From Notamacropus eugenii (taxonomy: Eukaryota; Chordata; Mammalia; Diprotodontia; Macropodidae), in assembly GCF_028372415.1 (NCBI RefSeq), contig NC_092874.1, positions 332,958,651 through 333,022,650 on the forward strand: 64,000 bases of DNA, in the 5' to 3' direction. This document shows, in pieces, positions 12,301 to 27,000 of the stretch; the first letter of the stretch is position 1; each line of letters begins with the position of its first letter. The notes beneath the pieces were generated by a model. That model was not told the DNA's origin. It ran no database searches and worked only from the letters and a program-made list of their open reading frames with translations. The translations under genes and the position numbers were made by a program.

Positions 12301-15300
12301 ATTTTTTTTTTCCAAAAAGTTTAGAGGCTCCAGGTTAAGAAGTGTTCTAGACCAATATAGAAATGGCAGGCTTCTGGCTAAAGATGAAGTATACCTAAAA
12401 ATATAATTGCCTGGTATCTTGAAACTCTAATTAAAAGGGCTTTAAACTAAAAAGGAAGGAGGAGAGAAAAAGCTTCCCACATGTATCCAAGTCAGATACC
12501 ATAGAGACTGGCTACAATGTAAGAATACCAATATAGATCCCCAGAAGTTCACAGGAAAAAAATCCAAGAAAAGAAACAAAAATAAAACCCAAGTCAATAC
12601 ACAAAATGCATAAAGTATGAGTAACAAACAAGACAAACTAAAAATCCTGATAATGGGAAACAAGTCTGATCTCATAGCTACCCTGAGACTTTCTGGGATA
12701 GGACTCATCACTGAAGAGTATCCCTTTTTCCAACAGAACAAGATAGGTAAAAATGAAGGAGTAGCAGCTTTGTATATTAAGATGACAATTAATGTGAAGG
12801 AATTCAGGAACCAGAAGGCAGAAACAAAGTGGAGAATATGTGGCAGATAAAAGCTGGAGAAAGAAAAGTAATAATTATCAGAGCTTATTATTGATAGTAT
12901 GACAAAAGAGGAAAAAGTTGAAGAACATGAGGAACAGATTACAAGACTGGTACAGAACATAAGGGAACTCTAACAATACAGGAAAATGTGAGTGCTCCTG
13001 TCTAAAGTACAATGGCAAATAATTTTTTCATCTGCTTTACTAATACTCCCCTCCTTCAAAAGGCAAAGAAACTACTGAAGTGAAGTTCTAAATCAGATTC
13101 TCATTCTTATCAGCAAGGATGAATCAGATGCTATCTTGGAAATGGTGAAGGCCTGGGATGATAGTGGCCTCTCCATTTTAGAATTAGTAAGAATGGAGGA
13201 AGCTAGTCACAGACTGATATGCAACCTAATTTTTAGGAAAGCAGATTTCAAAAGCTATAGAAAAGGAGGGTAGCATGCCATGAATTAAAATTCTGTAGCG
13301 GAGATCATCCCAGGAAGGAAGGAAAACTCTCAAAAATGACATGAAAATACAAAGTAAACAATTCCCAAGAAAAAAAGGGGCTACTCCCTAAACAGAATGA
13401 AGTCTATACATGGGAAACTAACCAATCAATTTAGATTTTTGAAAGAGATACAAAGGGTAAGATTCAGGAGGATAAAAACATTATGGTGGCACTGTCCCAT
13501 AAAAAAGAAATTCAGTCTACAATGACTTGCAGCTGGTGAAGGAAGATAAGGAAAAAAGGGTTTTCAAAAAAGCTTACTGAGGAAAAAAAGGACTGAAACA
13601 GAGACACTAAGCAGTACTGCTCACTGGAGAGGACATGATGCAAAAAAATGGATAGAAAGGAAAAAAAGAGGAGCTGTCCCATTCTTACTTTGTTTCTGTT
13701 TTCTCTGCCAAGGAGAATGACCTTTGCACTGGAAAGAGAACAAAGTGGCTAATACACAACTGATACCTAATATGGGTAAGGAAAGAAACAGAGAACAGTC
13801 CAGACAAATTCCCAGTCCCAGAACCAGAAAATAACATCTTCAGGTTCTGGAAGTTCTTGCAGATGTAGCCACTGAGCAAATTATGGAGCCACTCAGGGTG
13901 ATCCTTCAAAGATCCTGGAGGATGAGGGCAGACTTCTAGTAAAGATGGAGGCAGAAAAGGTAATAGACAAGCCCATTTCCCTTAAGAACCAAAACCCTCC
14001 AGCATAAATTTAAGAGGGTGTCAGGGTAATAAAATAAAACCAAAGTGAAACAGTAGCAAGCTCTTCCATCTAGTCCAGAGCTGCACAGGGCAGTTAAAAA
14101 TGCACATGGGCCTCAAACCAATGCAATCTCTAGTAGACAGTTTCAAAGTCAATAGGAGCTTAGTGCCCACCTGTCAGAAACCCAGCAAAAGACAAAGTCA
14201 GTTCTCAGTGGGAGTCTGGGAGAGAGGGCAAAAGTACTTAATCAACAAGCACATATTAAATGCCTATTTGCCAGGCACTGTGCTAAGCCCTAGGGATACA
14301 AGGAAAAGAATGAAATAATCCCTACTCAAAAGTAACTCATGCTGGGGAGGGCAGTGATAGAAGCTCTTGTCTGAAACCAGGTTCATTTTTGATTCTGGGT
14401 GACCAAAGCAAGGGATTGGGGCAGAGCCAAGATGGCAGAGTAACAACATGGATTTTCTAGAGCACTCCCACCAAGCCTAGCCAAATACCTGTAAAAAATG
14501 ACTCTAAACAAATTCTGGAGCTGCAGAACCCACAGAATTGAAGGTCAACAGGAAGTATCTACTGTGTCACACTGGGAGCAGAGTGCAGTCCAGTGTGGAC
14601 CATCAGTACACAGAGGGGACCTGGGCAGGCCTTGGCGAGACTGAATCTCTCGAACCTGTGGTGGTTTCCAGACTTCATGACCCTAAAATGCTGGAGATAA
14701 ATTGGAAGGTCAATGGGAAGAGCCTGTGGGACCAGTGCAGGAGAGTGGAGTGCTCCAGCCCCAGGGTGGCGGAGAAACTCGAAGCAGAGGACTACCTTGA
14801 AAAAGAGCTCAGAAATCAAGTAAATAGCTGGCGAAATGAGCAAAAACTGGAGAAAGAGTCACACTATAGAACCTTGTTTTGGTGACAAGGAAGACCAAAG
14901 CATGCAAACAGAAGAAAAAAAGTCAAAGCTCCTCCATCCAAAGCCTTTAAGAAGAATATGAAGCAAGGGATCAAGAAGACAAGTGGTCCAGACCTGTCCA
15001 CCAGTCCTCCAAGAGATTTGAAACCATTGAGGTGTCCAGCAGGAGACAAAGCAAACTCCCAGTTGGTGACTGTGTCAGAGACAAAGACAGGGCAGGAGCT
15101 GATGTCTGTGTTAAGACAACACAACATGGAAGCAGAAGGTAGGTAGGGAGCCAAGTGGCACCTGGGTCTGTAGAACCAGTCACCCCCTTCCAGAACTGTG
15201 GCAGAGCAGTCACAGAAGCAATTACACTACAGAAGGGATAAGATCAAGGCCTAGCAACTCCATCACCCAAGTGTGTGAGAGGGAGCAAAACTTGGTCCCT

Positions 15301-18059
15301 ACTAAGCTTCGGAACCTGCAGCCTCGAGATCACATGTGGCCCTCTAGGTCCTTAAGTCTAGCCCTCTGATTGAATCCAAACTTCACAGAACAAATGTGAA
15401 ATCAAAGGGACATATGGGAGGCCATAGAGGGCCACATGTGGCTTCGAGATCACAGGCTCCCCAGCCCTGCCATAGAACAAAGTCCTAATTCAGGAACCAA
15501 GGCTGGACATAAGGAGTTAAAGAAAACTTCAACTACCAAAAGAGAAACTGTGTTAAGAGAAGCCCAAGAGGTAATCACAGAAGAGAGTACTTCCACAACT
15601 AAAACAACTAGAGCCTCAGAAGAAAGAATATCGTGGCTCCAAGGACTTTAAGAGTGGTTGGAAGAAATACAGCAAAATGATGAAAGTGGTACGGCTGGAG
15701 ACAAGCAAATGTACTGATTTATTTTAAAAAAAGGAAAAGAATAGTCTGCAAGCCAAACGTCATTTAGCTTGATTTCACTTAGTAGAAGAAGATTTCTATT
15801 TCCTCCACTAATTAAATACTAATAAGATATGAGGATCTAAGATTAACAACCACAAAATACTCCTTAATATTCTTTAGATGTCTAGAATTTAAACTTACAG
15901 GTTACATGAATGCGGACAGTCCTGGCCAGGTTGTTTCCTTCTACAAACCTCACCACAACTATGTGGTATTTCGTTTCTGTTCCATTCAGGATTCTTGACT
16001 TTACCTGAAACACATCAGATCAAAAATTAAATCGCAGAAACTTAAACTAACACTTTCGTTTTTAAAATTACAAAGCAGTTATGGAACCAAAATGAAGCAT
16101 CAGTATTAGCTTTCATTGATTAAAAAATTTTGCATTAAAAATTCAAAAACATATATTAATGCAATTTTAGTCATCAAATAAAGTCCTTTGACTAGCTGAA
16201 GATGTATTTATTCATGTAACAGCCATCTCTGAATAATGATTACATTTGATTTTAAAATTTAAAATAGTGTTTCATTTGTACTTTTTTTACCTCCTATATT
16301 CTTTTCCTACATGATTCAACACCAGTCTTATTTCTTCTAAGATCATAAATCTAGAGCTAGGAATGTCCTCAGAGGCCACAGAGCCCACTCCTTCCCCAGA
16401 ATTTTACAGATAAAGAAACTGAGGCCTAGTGACTTGATCAAGGTTATACAGGTACTAAACATCAGAGGAGGGATATACATTGAAGTGGTCTGACCCTATA
16501 GCCAATGCTCTTTCCACCGCAACATGCTATCTAAAAAAAAAAAAGAAAAAGAGTAGCATGGGGCCATATGTCACAGAAGGGAGAAGCAGAAAAATAGAAT
16601 ACGTGGAAAGGATATAAACCCTCCTTGAAAATGAGATCATTATTTGGGGAGTGAAAAACTGGAAACATCAAAATTTTCTTGCATGAAAGCAACATGTCAG
16701 ATGAATATAGCTTATTTTACAATTCATCAAATGTTTACTGGGCAAATAATACACCAGTTAATGTCAAGGAAATGAAAATCTACATAGTTCTTGCCCTCAA
16801 CATGCTCACAATTTTGTTTAGAATAGATGACCCTCACCTTACAATATCGACAACTTAGTTCAGAAGGTAGTGTTTTCTTGATAAGGATTACTACAGTGGT
16901 CTCCTGAATAATCTCCCTGCCTCCAGTCTCTCCCTGCTCCAACTCAGGTGCAAAATGTTGCCAGATAAATCTTCCTAAAGTATCAATCTGATTTTTATTC
17001 CCTTCATCAAAAGTCTTCAGTGGATCCCCACTGTTAATAAGAGCAGGGCTTCCTAACCTGGGGTCTATGAATTTGTTTTAAAAATATTTTTGTAACTGCA
17101 TTTTTCAATACAGTTGGTTTCTTTTGTAATCCTATGTATTTTACGCACGTAAAAACATAATTCTTAGAAGAGATTTATAACCTTTAACAAACTGTCAAAG
17201 GGAATCTATGATAGAGAAAAGATGAAGAACTTTGGGTAAAAACTGGAACTGGAGTCAGAAGAGAGGCATTCAAGTCATGCCTACATAACTCAGTAGTAGC
17301 AGGAAATGCTTGAGTATGATGGCAGGTAAATCATTTCTCTTCTGTGAGCCTCAGTTTCCTCATCTATAAAATGGGTACTTAACCCACAGGTTACTGTGAG
17401 GATCAAGTATAGAAAATGTTACTGTTTCTGTCACAGACAAATGTAGTCTTATGACCGGGTTGAAAAACTCAAACCTCACAAATCCAAGATAAAGATAGTA
17501 ATCCCTGTGAAAAACAGCGGAGATATCAACAGACAGCAAAATTCAACAGAAGTCAACATGCTGGCAGACAAAAAGGTTAATGAGATCTTAAGCTGTACTG
17601 AAAGGTGTAATGTATAGAGGTGCAAATGTGAAAGTCCTGCTATACTCTACCCTGACCAGATTACAGGAACGCTGGGTTTAGCTCTGGCTCTCATTTTAGG
17701 AAAGGCACTAAAAAGCTGGTCTGCATCTAAAGGCAGATGACTAGAATACACAGCCAAGAAATTATGCTGGATGAGGCTGAATTGGAGGAACTGAAGATTT
17801 TAGCCTGACAGAAAGTTAGGATAAGTGGAAAGAAAAGCTTACACAAACTGAGGCAAACTGAAGTGAACAGAACCAGGGGGAACATTTTACACAATAAGAG
17901 CAACACTGCATGAGGATCAACTGTGAATGACTTCGCTATTCTCGGGATTACAGTGGTCCAAGACAATTTCAAAGGATTCATGATGAAAAGTGCTATCTAT
18001 CTTCAGAGAGAGAATTGATGGAGTCTGAAAGCAGACTCAAGTATGGTATTTTTCATTTT

Positions 18060-18094
<35 letters not shown>

Positions 18095-21000
18095 TCCTAT
18101 GGGTCTGTATCTTCTTTTACAACATGATTAATATGGTTTTGCATGACTTCTTTTGCATGATTGAACATGTATAACCTTTATCAAATTGCTTTCAGTCTGA
18201 GAGAGGAGGTGAAAAAGGGAGAAAAATGAATGTTAAAAACTCTTTACATGTAGTTGGGAAAAAAAAGAATAAAGAAAATTGGGATAAAGCAGAAGACAGA
18301 TAAAGAAAAAGTAGTGATGCAATAAAGAAAAGTGTATCAAAGAAACATTTTTAAAAAAGAGAAAGAAGTTCAGAAAAGGACACAGACTAGCAAAGCAGTA
18401 CTGGTATTATTACAATGTTCACTGTAATACATATTTGAAACAAAACTGGCTATCACAGAGATTCACCTTACATAGGAATTTCTGTGCTTACCAAAATCAT
18501 TAAAAAAAGGAAAATTTCAAAATGGAATTGAACTTTTGAGAAGTGACCCAGTGAAAAGCATACAAGGAAGACTAATCTGTTAGTAGTAGGCATGAAAAGA
18601 AGCAATGTAAAGGAAAATGAAGCTGAAAAGGCACTACCATTATCCTCAGCAAATGCTAGTTCAGGGGAGCAGTAACAGAGGAGCACAAAGACAACAATAA
18701 ATCTGAATTTAAATATGCTGAGGTTGAATTTCTAGTGGGGACTCCAAATGAAGCAGTCTAGCATACAGATAAAAATAGGCACCTAGAGTTTAGGTGAGAG
18801 GTTAGAGCAGGAGTTAATATTTGGAAGTCACAGAAGTAATGGTTGATATCATGATAGCTGATGAGATTAAAGAGCACACAAAGAGAAATAAACAGAAAAC
18901 CTTGGGAAACACCAATATTTAGAGCTAACAGAGACAAAGGAATGATCAGAGGCAAACTGGGAAAGAGGCTGAATTAATGGGACTGGAAGTCAGAGGAGGA
19001 GAGGTTTTCATGAAGTGGTCTCTAGTATCTTGTCTTAGAGAGAGGTCAAAGATAAAACTGGAAAAAAAGGCCAATTGCATTGGCAATTAAGTGAGCTACG
19101 AAAAAGAAGCTTCAATAGAATGAACAGAGAAGTCAAATTATAACGAGTTGATGGTGATGTACAAGAGGCTACATTCTAGAAGTCTGGACATGAAACAGTA
19201 TGATAAACTCAAGGTGTTGGGAAGTATTTAGGAGTGATCTGAAAATATGTGTGGGCAGAAATCAAATAGGAGTGAACATCTTTTTAAAAAAAAGGAAAGA
19301 AGGAAGGGAGGAAGGAAGGAAGGAAGGAGGGAGGGAAGCAAGGAAGAAAGGAAGGAAGGGAAGAAAAAGAAAGAGCTTTGTTCCCTTTGTTTCCAGGCAA
19401 GAAATAGAGTCCCAAGGCACTGCTCTGTGTCAAGGTGACTTGGGGGAAGATCCTAAAGATGATAACTGTATCTCCTGAACATATTCTACAAATTAGAGAC
19501 TCACTCCAGTTTGAGTTAAGGAACTTCTCTTTTTAAATTTCTAGGAGCTGGGGCTACTTACCTATTCATAGCTGTGAATTACAGTAGTCAATTGGATTGC
19601 TATTACAATGAGATGTCAATACATCTTTACCCTAATGTATATTAAGTATTAGTTTGCTACGGAGCTTAGATTTCTACAATTATTTACATTTCTGTCTGGA
19701 CCATAACCTGACATGGAACAAATCCTCTTTCTCAGAATGATTCCTCCTCTCTGATGTGCCATGAGTCAACAGGGCATTCTCATTTCTTTCTTTTAAACTT
19801 CCATAGGTTTGTTCCATCCCCTCCATTCTCCCAACCCTAGTAGCAGCTCATATCTCGATCACCCTAGCAGCCTTTTAACAGTCTCCCTGCTTGCCAATTT
19901 ATTTGCACATCACTGACAACTCAATCTTCTTAAAAAGCCACAGGTCTTATCACGTCCCTTTCCTACTTAAAACCTTCAAGTGCTCCTCTTTACTAGTACA
20001 TTTACTATAAACTTACTGGACCTAGTAATCAAGGTTTTTAACATCTACAGGCCATATACTCCTAACTAATTACAAATGCTCCAGTCACATTAAGCTTCTT
20101 GCTATTCCCCAAATATGCCTCAAGTTTTCCCAGCTCTGTACTTTATTCACACCCTTTCTTCTCCATCTCCCAAATTTCACCTTATTCTTCAAAATCCTGC
20201 TCAAATGCTGCCTCTTCCACAAAGCCTTCCCTGATCATCCCAGGTAAAAGTGATATTTTACGTTTTGTATCTCTTAAATCACTTACAAACAACTGCAATT
20301 CAAGGCAGCATGATAAACCCTATCTCCTATACAATACTTTAAGTCCCTTGAGACTTATACACCTGTTATATACACCAACCCCAATGCTTACTACAGAGTA
20401 GTTGTTCAGTAAATGTTTGTTAAATAAATTCTCAGGAAATAAAGAGAGAAGGGAAGGTCAAGTATAAGCAAAATGGTGAAGCATCTCATGTCATTTCCTT
20501 TGCTTCCAAATATGTTTATATGCAAAAATCAAGATGGCAGCTGAAACCATGGAAGTGAATAAGGTTTTCAAGGGAGAAAAGATAAACAAGTACATATCAG
20601 AACAGTCATATTAGGAGGTCAGGAAGTAGACAAGGAATCAGTGAAGGGAGAGAAGAAGTAGTTGGAAGAGAATCAGAGTTTGATATTGCTGAAGAAAAGG
20701 AAGGAGGTAGAAGCTATTAAGAGGGAGAGAAGAGACAGTGTCAACATGGTCACCTCTGAGGAGTTTTGGTTTCCATGGACTTCCTGGTAAAAAGGCACAG
20801 TGGGTTTTGTAGTATCATAACAGGTACACTTTTTCTTCATTAGAAAGGCTAATTAATCATTCCTAGGCAGTCTATCATCAGTCCCAGGGATTGCTGAAAT
20901 GGAGAACTATGGTACAACCAGAGTGCTTTCACTTCAAGATACAGGTTTGTACTGTGGGCAGACAAATCTAGTCAGCCCTTGGACCCAGTGTCCAATGATT

Positions 21001-24000
21001 AGCAATAAAAATTGTATCCAGGAGGCATGGAAGTAGCAGGTACTTAATAGACAGAACTAATACCATCAAGGTTGGTCTTTTGGGGCCACTTCCTCTTATT
21101 TCAGGTCCTGATAAGAACCATAAGGATCCCAAAGGCCAAAAAAGTTAAGTCCATAAGTTTCCTTTGACTGGATAGTGTTAGGATATTGTCTTCTAGTCGG
21201 GGCTATGAAACTGGCTTAGGTGTAACTCACTCAAGGGTTCTATCAGATATAATCAGTACTCACCACAGAAGCAAGTGTATGTACTAGGAACTTGTGCTGA
21301 AACATTCTGACAAGCTGGACATCGCCAGCCTCTGTGAGCATCTGCCAAGAAAAATATTAAGTAAAGTGAATTTTGTTTCTTTCAAAAGCACATTGTAATT
21401 CGTAAATTCAAGTAGGACCAATAAAAACATTTTCCACATTAAGTGTGTCTGATAATTTAAGTATTAGTAACACAATTCATGAGTGTTTGTAAATGCAAAT
21501 TAAGGTTAAAAAAAAAAATCTATGCACACCATGGAAGTAGGAAGAATGAGATCTGAATAAGGAGCTAGAAAAGTCAAATTCCAGACTGGAGATCTCTAGA
21601 TCAAACAACAACAACATTTGCTTTATACACAAAAGTGAACAAATTTTAAGAAAATCTCTTATGACAAATATTAATTACAATAAAGCACTCTAATAAAACA
21701 AAGAAATTCAAAAATCCCAGTAGATAGATCACTTCTTCTGTTGTGCATCTAAAGAACTTTGAGATGACTACAAAGGTCCATGGTTAGATTTAGGTTCTGC
21801 TCACCTGAAGAAACTAAGGAAAACCTTGCTACTTCTATGTAGAACAATGAAAGGCTTGTGATAACTGGCTTAGATTATCAAAAACTGTACATTATCTATT
21901 AGTAGTTTTCCTTTCTCTGAATACACTGGAGGAGCCTGCTAAAAACCTCAGTGGTTCATCTCTGAACATACCCATTGATTTCACATATAGTTCATCAATC
22001 TCCCATAAATCCAATGCTTTCCCTTTTCTGTACTGTACCTATTATTTGGTTCTGTTTCTCCAAGACTATAAAAAAACTCTACTTTGTATCATTTACTGAG
22101 AGATTTTTATTCAGACCAGATTTGGCTGGGAGTATACTGCTCTGGGTCTAGAATCAGAAAGACAAGTCTATATGACCCTGGGTAAGTCTCTTAACCTCTG
22201 TTTGCCTCAATCTCTACAACTGTAAAATGAAGAAAATAATGACACCTATCTCACAGGATGGGAGAATCAAGTGAAATAAGCACAGTGCCTGGCATATAGC
22301 AGGCATTATATAAATGCTTATTCCCTTCCCCTTTAATGGGTCTCTCCTATGAAACTACATGTAATCAATAAAGGAAATATTGCATGCCCTAGCCAGGTAA
22401 CTGGCAGAATATTGGTGGATTCTTTCTTTGATAACAGTATGTCTTTATCTGATTATAATGAATCCTTTATGAAGAATACCACAATTCTTCTGTAAAAATA
22501 CTACAGATCCTTCTGTAAAGGATCTCTAATTTCCTTGGTGTGCGTACAACTTTCACCAGTAACAACTGCACCCCCTCTGCAACTCAGTAAATGGTCTTCG
22601 AGAATTGCTGGGGCCAAAAGAGACATTATCTTGTTAGTCAACCTGGAAATGAACCCCTCCTAAGTTGGTCCTCAGAAAATAAAGTTAGTCTAGGCCCTTA
22701 CTTGAAACCTTTTCTGCCCAAGGGAACTTGTACTCTGCTGATTAAGGCTTTACAAACCCTGGGTTACCTCCCTACTACGAGGCATTTAAGAAGCTCTTTA
22801 GTCCACAAGAAATAATCTACCTTCCTCTAGTTCTTGCTCATAAAAGTCACCCTCCATGAGGAAAGAATCAAATAAGTATATTACCTCTGAACTGACTAGA
22901 TGTTTATATAAACCATAATTTTCCCTTAACACTAAATTCTAAGCTCCCTAAATGTCATACCATGCTTCTTGCATTCAATACCCTAACCTTGAGGCATATA
23001 ACCCATGGATGAATTAAGCTTGCCTCTAAGACTGAATATATATTTTATCCCTGACCCCAACTTGTCACTTCAGACTGGGTTTACCACTAAAAATGCCAGT
23101 CCTCTTAGTTTGGAATTAAGAGAGGGTGAAGAGTGGCAGAGGATAATTTATATGTACACACACACATATATGTATGTGTCTGCACATATACATGTGTGTA
23201 TGTGTATAGATAAATAGATAGATAGACAGATCTTATCTTTCATTTCATCCAATGACAAGGCATATTATAAAGCACTAATTTTTTTACCATACCTCACATT
23301 TTTAAACACATCACAAAATCTAATATTCATATTCAGAAAAAAGGATCTATGTCCCTTAGTAGTTGACTGTATGGAAAATACTTTCTCAAATCTTTTTAAT
23401 GATAGTGTAGTGAATGTAGAAATAAACAAAAAACAAATCTTTATGACACTGATAGAAAGCAGTAACCTAAGTAAATATATTCTCTTACTGGTTTTAATTG
23501 CTGTTCCTGAAAGTATAGAAAATTAATCTTCTTTGCCTTTTCTAATTAAAAAGCCAGATTCCATAATGAGTATCTGCTACAAGAATAATTCACTTCTGTA
23601 TAATTGAAAAATGGCTATTTTTTTCTTCTAAAAATAATTAACTTAGCTTCCAAAAGATGTGATCAATGTCACAAAACCATTTTAAAATCTGATTGAGTAT
23701 AATCGGAAATTTTGTAAAAGAAAACATTCTGAAACCAGGCTTATGAGTCCAAACCACTACTTAAAAGTTTAAACCTTACTACTTCATTTAAATTTAAACT
23801 AGTGCTAGGTACAACTGGAAATATGTTTGGAAGAGTGTTTCTTAATTCTTTAATAAAGGGCAAAAAGTACTTCTGACTGGAAGACATTTGTACATGTTTC
23901 ATGCTGCTGAAAAGGAATTTTGACTACAAGGATTTCAGCTCTCATTATAGCCATTTGGAGAAAGCAGATGCAGAAAAATGACCCTATCCAAGATGGAAAC

Positions 24001-27000
24001 TGGAAGGCTATCCCTTTATTTCCAACAGTCTAAACACTCAACCTTCTCAGCTGCTACCTGAGACAAGAAAAACAATGGCAGCTAATAAAGCTCAAAGAGC
24101 TTTAGACACCAGACTAGTAGCTTGTGCCAGGTCCCAGAAGGAATCTGACTTCAAAATAAAGATTCGGAGTGAATTACAAATAAGTATCTAATCAGTTCGG
24201 AAAGTAGGACCAGAATTAGATTAAGTTAGGATTTTATGATTGTGGATAAATCAGAGAGGTACCAAATAGATCTAGCTAGAAATTAATTTCCTTAAATCTT
24301 CCACTATTAGTCTCATCTTTTAATAAAGTATTCTTTAATGTTACTATGTTTAACCATTTATTTATTTATTAACCAAAGATTTATAACAATACTTAAATCT
24401 GATTTAATCTCAACATTTCAGATGACATAGCAAAGGTAGCACTACTAGAGTAGTTTGAGTTTCAAATCTGAAAACTATAAACGAAGTGGTAAAATCAATG
24501 TCACAGTAGAAAACACACAGACCTTCTGCTTGTGAAGCTGGTGATCTTGCCCATTTCTTAATGCAGTTCAAATGAAATACATGATAACAGCTCTGACAAC
24601 TCCAAACTGGTGCCATCATTCGAACCACTTCACAACATACCATACATTCATATTTCTCTGTAGTTAACTGTTCTATTAAAGACCCTTAAAAAAACACACA
24701 CACAGTGATCAAGTCATTATATATATAGCTTAGTTCCATACATTACATACAATTCAATCCGAAGGTATTAACAGATATGTTTAAGGTATTTTGAGAAGGA
24801 AATGAGCCCAAATTTGGGGCCAGGAATACAAAGCCAAGGAATATTTTGAGGTGGAGCTTTTAGAAAAAGGATACTCACAGGTGCATATTTTCATAGATAA
24901 ATGAACACTGCCTAGAGGTTGCCTAGTAACCAACCACTTTTTATATTTAGTGGCAAGGCTCAAGCTATAGCTTGCATGACTCCTGCAGCATAAGAACATT
25001 TACCATGACATTTTACTATAGGAATTCCCCAGGGTCACCTCAAGAATAGGAGATTCTAAAACTACCCTAAAATTATGAGTTTTGTAGAGTAGGTTGGTTT
25101 GATGAATTTCCAGAGGCCCACCCAGCCAGACTGTTCCCAGATATCTGAAGCATCTCTAGAAAGGTAAGAAAGGTTTGGCTTTTGAGCTGGGGAGTTTCAT
25201 TTTTGTCTTTGTATTCCCAGCACTTAGCATAGTGCTTCATACGTAGCAAGAGCTTTATCAGTCACAGTAGCCAAGGCCAAAATTTGTCTGTTGTATAGTT
25301 GACAATAAAATTTAGAAGACTGGAGGCTTTGGGTTACAGTGAATGAGAACCATCACTGTCAGGAACTACCAAGAGAGAGGAGTTACTGACCTTTCGGAAC
25401 CTCCAATCCTTCAAACTCAGGACTGGGCACACCCTGGAAAGCCTCTCACTGGCTCTAATTATAGGGAGGAGAGTACAAAGGCCAATCGGAAGTTACAAAA
25501 AGATCAATTTAGGCTCAATTTAAGGATAAACCTCCAGAAAATTAGAGCTGTGCCAAACAGAGTAAGCTGCCTCTGGATGTAATAAGGCTGTCCAACACTG
25601 AAGGCGAGGGACGACTTCTCACACTGGAAGTCCCCTCTCTTCCCTGTTACCTCATCTTCTGATTGGCTTGTTTCTCTAATAGTCTCCATTTCAAAGAGGC
25701 TCAGGTCAAACACATCTTCATTCCTCTCCAGGCTATATTGCAGGAACTTCTCTACCACGTCATAGAAATCTCTTACCCATCACTCACTCCATCCTTGCAC
25801 TAGATGATGCTTCTCATTCCAGAAGCATCCTACTCCGACCTACAGTCTCTCCCTCTAATTGTCTGGTGCCTTCTAGAACCTCCACTTTAAGAAGGAGGTA
25901 CAGGCCAAACACATCTACATTCCTCTCCAGACTATGTTGCAGGAACTTCTCTACCACGTCATAGAAATCTCTTACCCCTGGAAATTCACTCCATCCTTGG
26001 ACTAGATGGTGCTTCTTATTCTAGAAGCATCCCACTCCGACCTACAGTCTCTCCCTCTAAGTGTCTGGTGCCTTCTAGAACCTCCACTTTAAGGAGTAGG
26101 TACAGGCCAAACACATCTTCATTCCTCTGTGCTGCACAGCTGACTCACCTCCAGAGGACCTTTCCTACCATGACCAGAGCCAGGTACCTTGTCCTTCCCT
26201 TGGATCTTCCTTTTATGTGTTATCTTGCCCCATTAGTAAGTAAATTCATTGAAGGCAAGGACTGTTAGCTCTACTTATGTTTGTACTTTTGGCTCTTAGC
26301 ACAGAGGCAGACATGGTAACAAGTGCATTAAGCACTTGCTTGCTGACTTGACTGGCCAGAAATACTGTATGAGGAATTTCTGTCTAGGCAACGGTTAGAC
26401 TAGATGACCTCTGAGGGCTCTTTCAATTCTCAGAGATCTTAGGTTTCTAGTCGAATCCCAGTTCTTTCACTTGTTAGCCATGTGACCTTGAGTAAAGAAC
26501 TTAATCCCTCTGAGCCCATTTCCTTGCCTATAAAATGACTAACAATTTCACTACTTCCCTTGCCGGATTGTTATAAAGATTAAATGTCTAATGAGTTCAG
26601 TGTTTCATGAAGCTTAAAGCACTATATAAATATAAGACGCGATGACTCATCTTCTTCCTCCGCCCTGTTCTTAGTGCCTTTATAACCTGCCCATGATGGC
26701 CTTATTGGCTTGCCCTGTTCCTCTATGGCCACCCTGAGGCCTTCTGACTCTATAAAGACTGCAAAGCTGGACATTTACATTAACCTTTTGTTTTGCTGAA
26801 GGGGTTTGGGGGGGAAGGGAGATTAAATAGACATTTGTTAATTGGAAAAACATAAATTTTAACTTTTAAGAACCTCTTTAGTTGAATTTACCTGTATGTG
26901 TTTCTTTATTTTTTGGCACATCATTCTGTTTGTTCCAAATGAGATGAGAGGCTGCTTTAGATTCTTTCTGGAATCGTTTTCCAGAACATTTCTCCATTTC

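Larger units (their letters stand above)
11230..15898 (-). other. NFX1: NFX1 intron 5
   Basis: It holds a degraded hAT-like or SINE-like piece near 12140-12345 ('atggttctaaagcatttttatatcatgaacccct'), an L3/CR1-like LINE (about 12440-14050), an MIR-like scrap (14225-14340) and an L1 5' region (14413-15720) that is itself interrupted by a hAT MITE (15303-15469). The stretch 11350-12100 is unassigned. Confidence 0.65.
16005..21263 (-). other. NFX1: NFX1 intron 4
   Basis: It contains an MIR-type SINE in minus sense (16340-16530), a hAT-like MITE (17045-17225), an MIR-type SINE in plus sense (17225-17425), an L1 3' end with a TG repeat (17810-18265), unclassified repeat-like sequence (18465-19200), a GGAA-rich tract (19290-19370) and an L2-like stretch (19790-20430). 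The part 20450-21260 is unassigned. Confidence 0.65.
24685..26891 (-). other. NFX1: NFX1 intron 2
   Basis: It contains an L2-like 3' end near 25195-25270, an L3/CR1 fragment (25340-25600, tail at 26365-26450) and a ~200-bp tandem repeat (25690-26140). It also holds an L2-like end (26195-26345), an MIR-type SINE (26450-26640) and a short G run near 26805. No coding potential beyond repeat shadows is seen. Confidence 0.7.

Noticed and set aside
12442-12960. 172-codon minus-strand open frame rich in Phe/Leu/Ser
   Set aside because: It lies antisense to an L3/CR1-like LINE, has no recognisable domain and its composition mirrors the purine-rich plus strand.
19200-19478. Lys/Glu/Arg-rich open frame
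   Set aside because: Produced by the GGAA repeat; two phases are open over the same tract.
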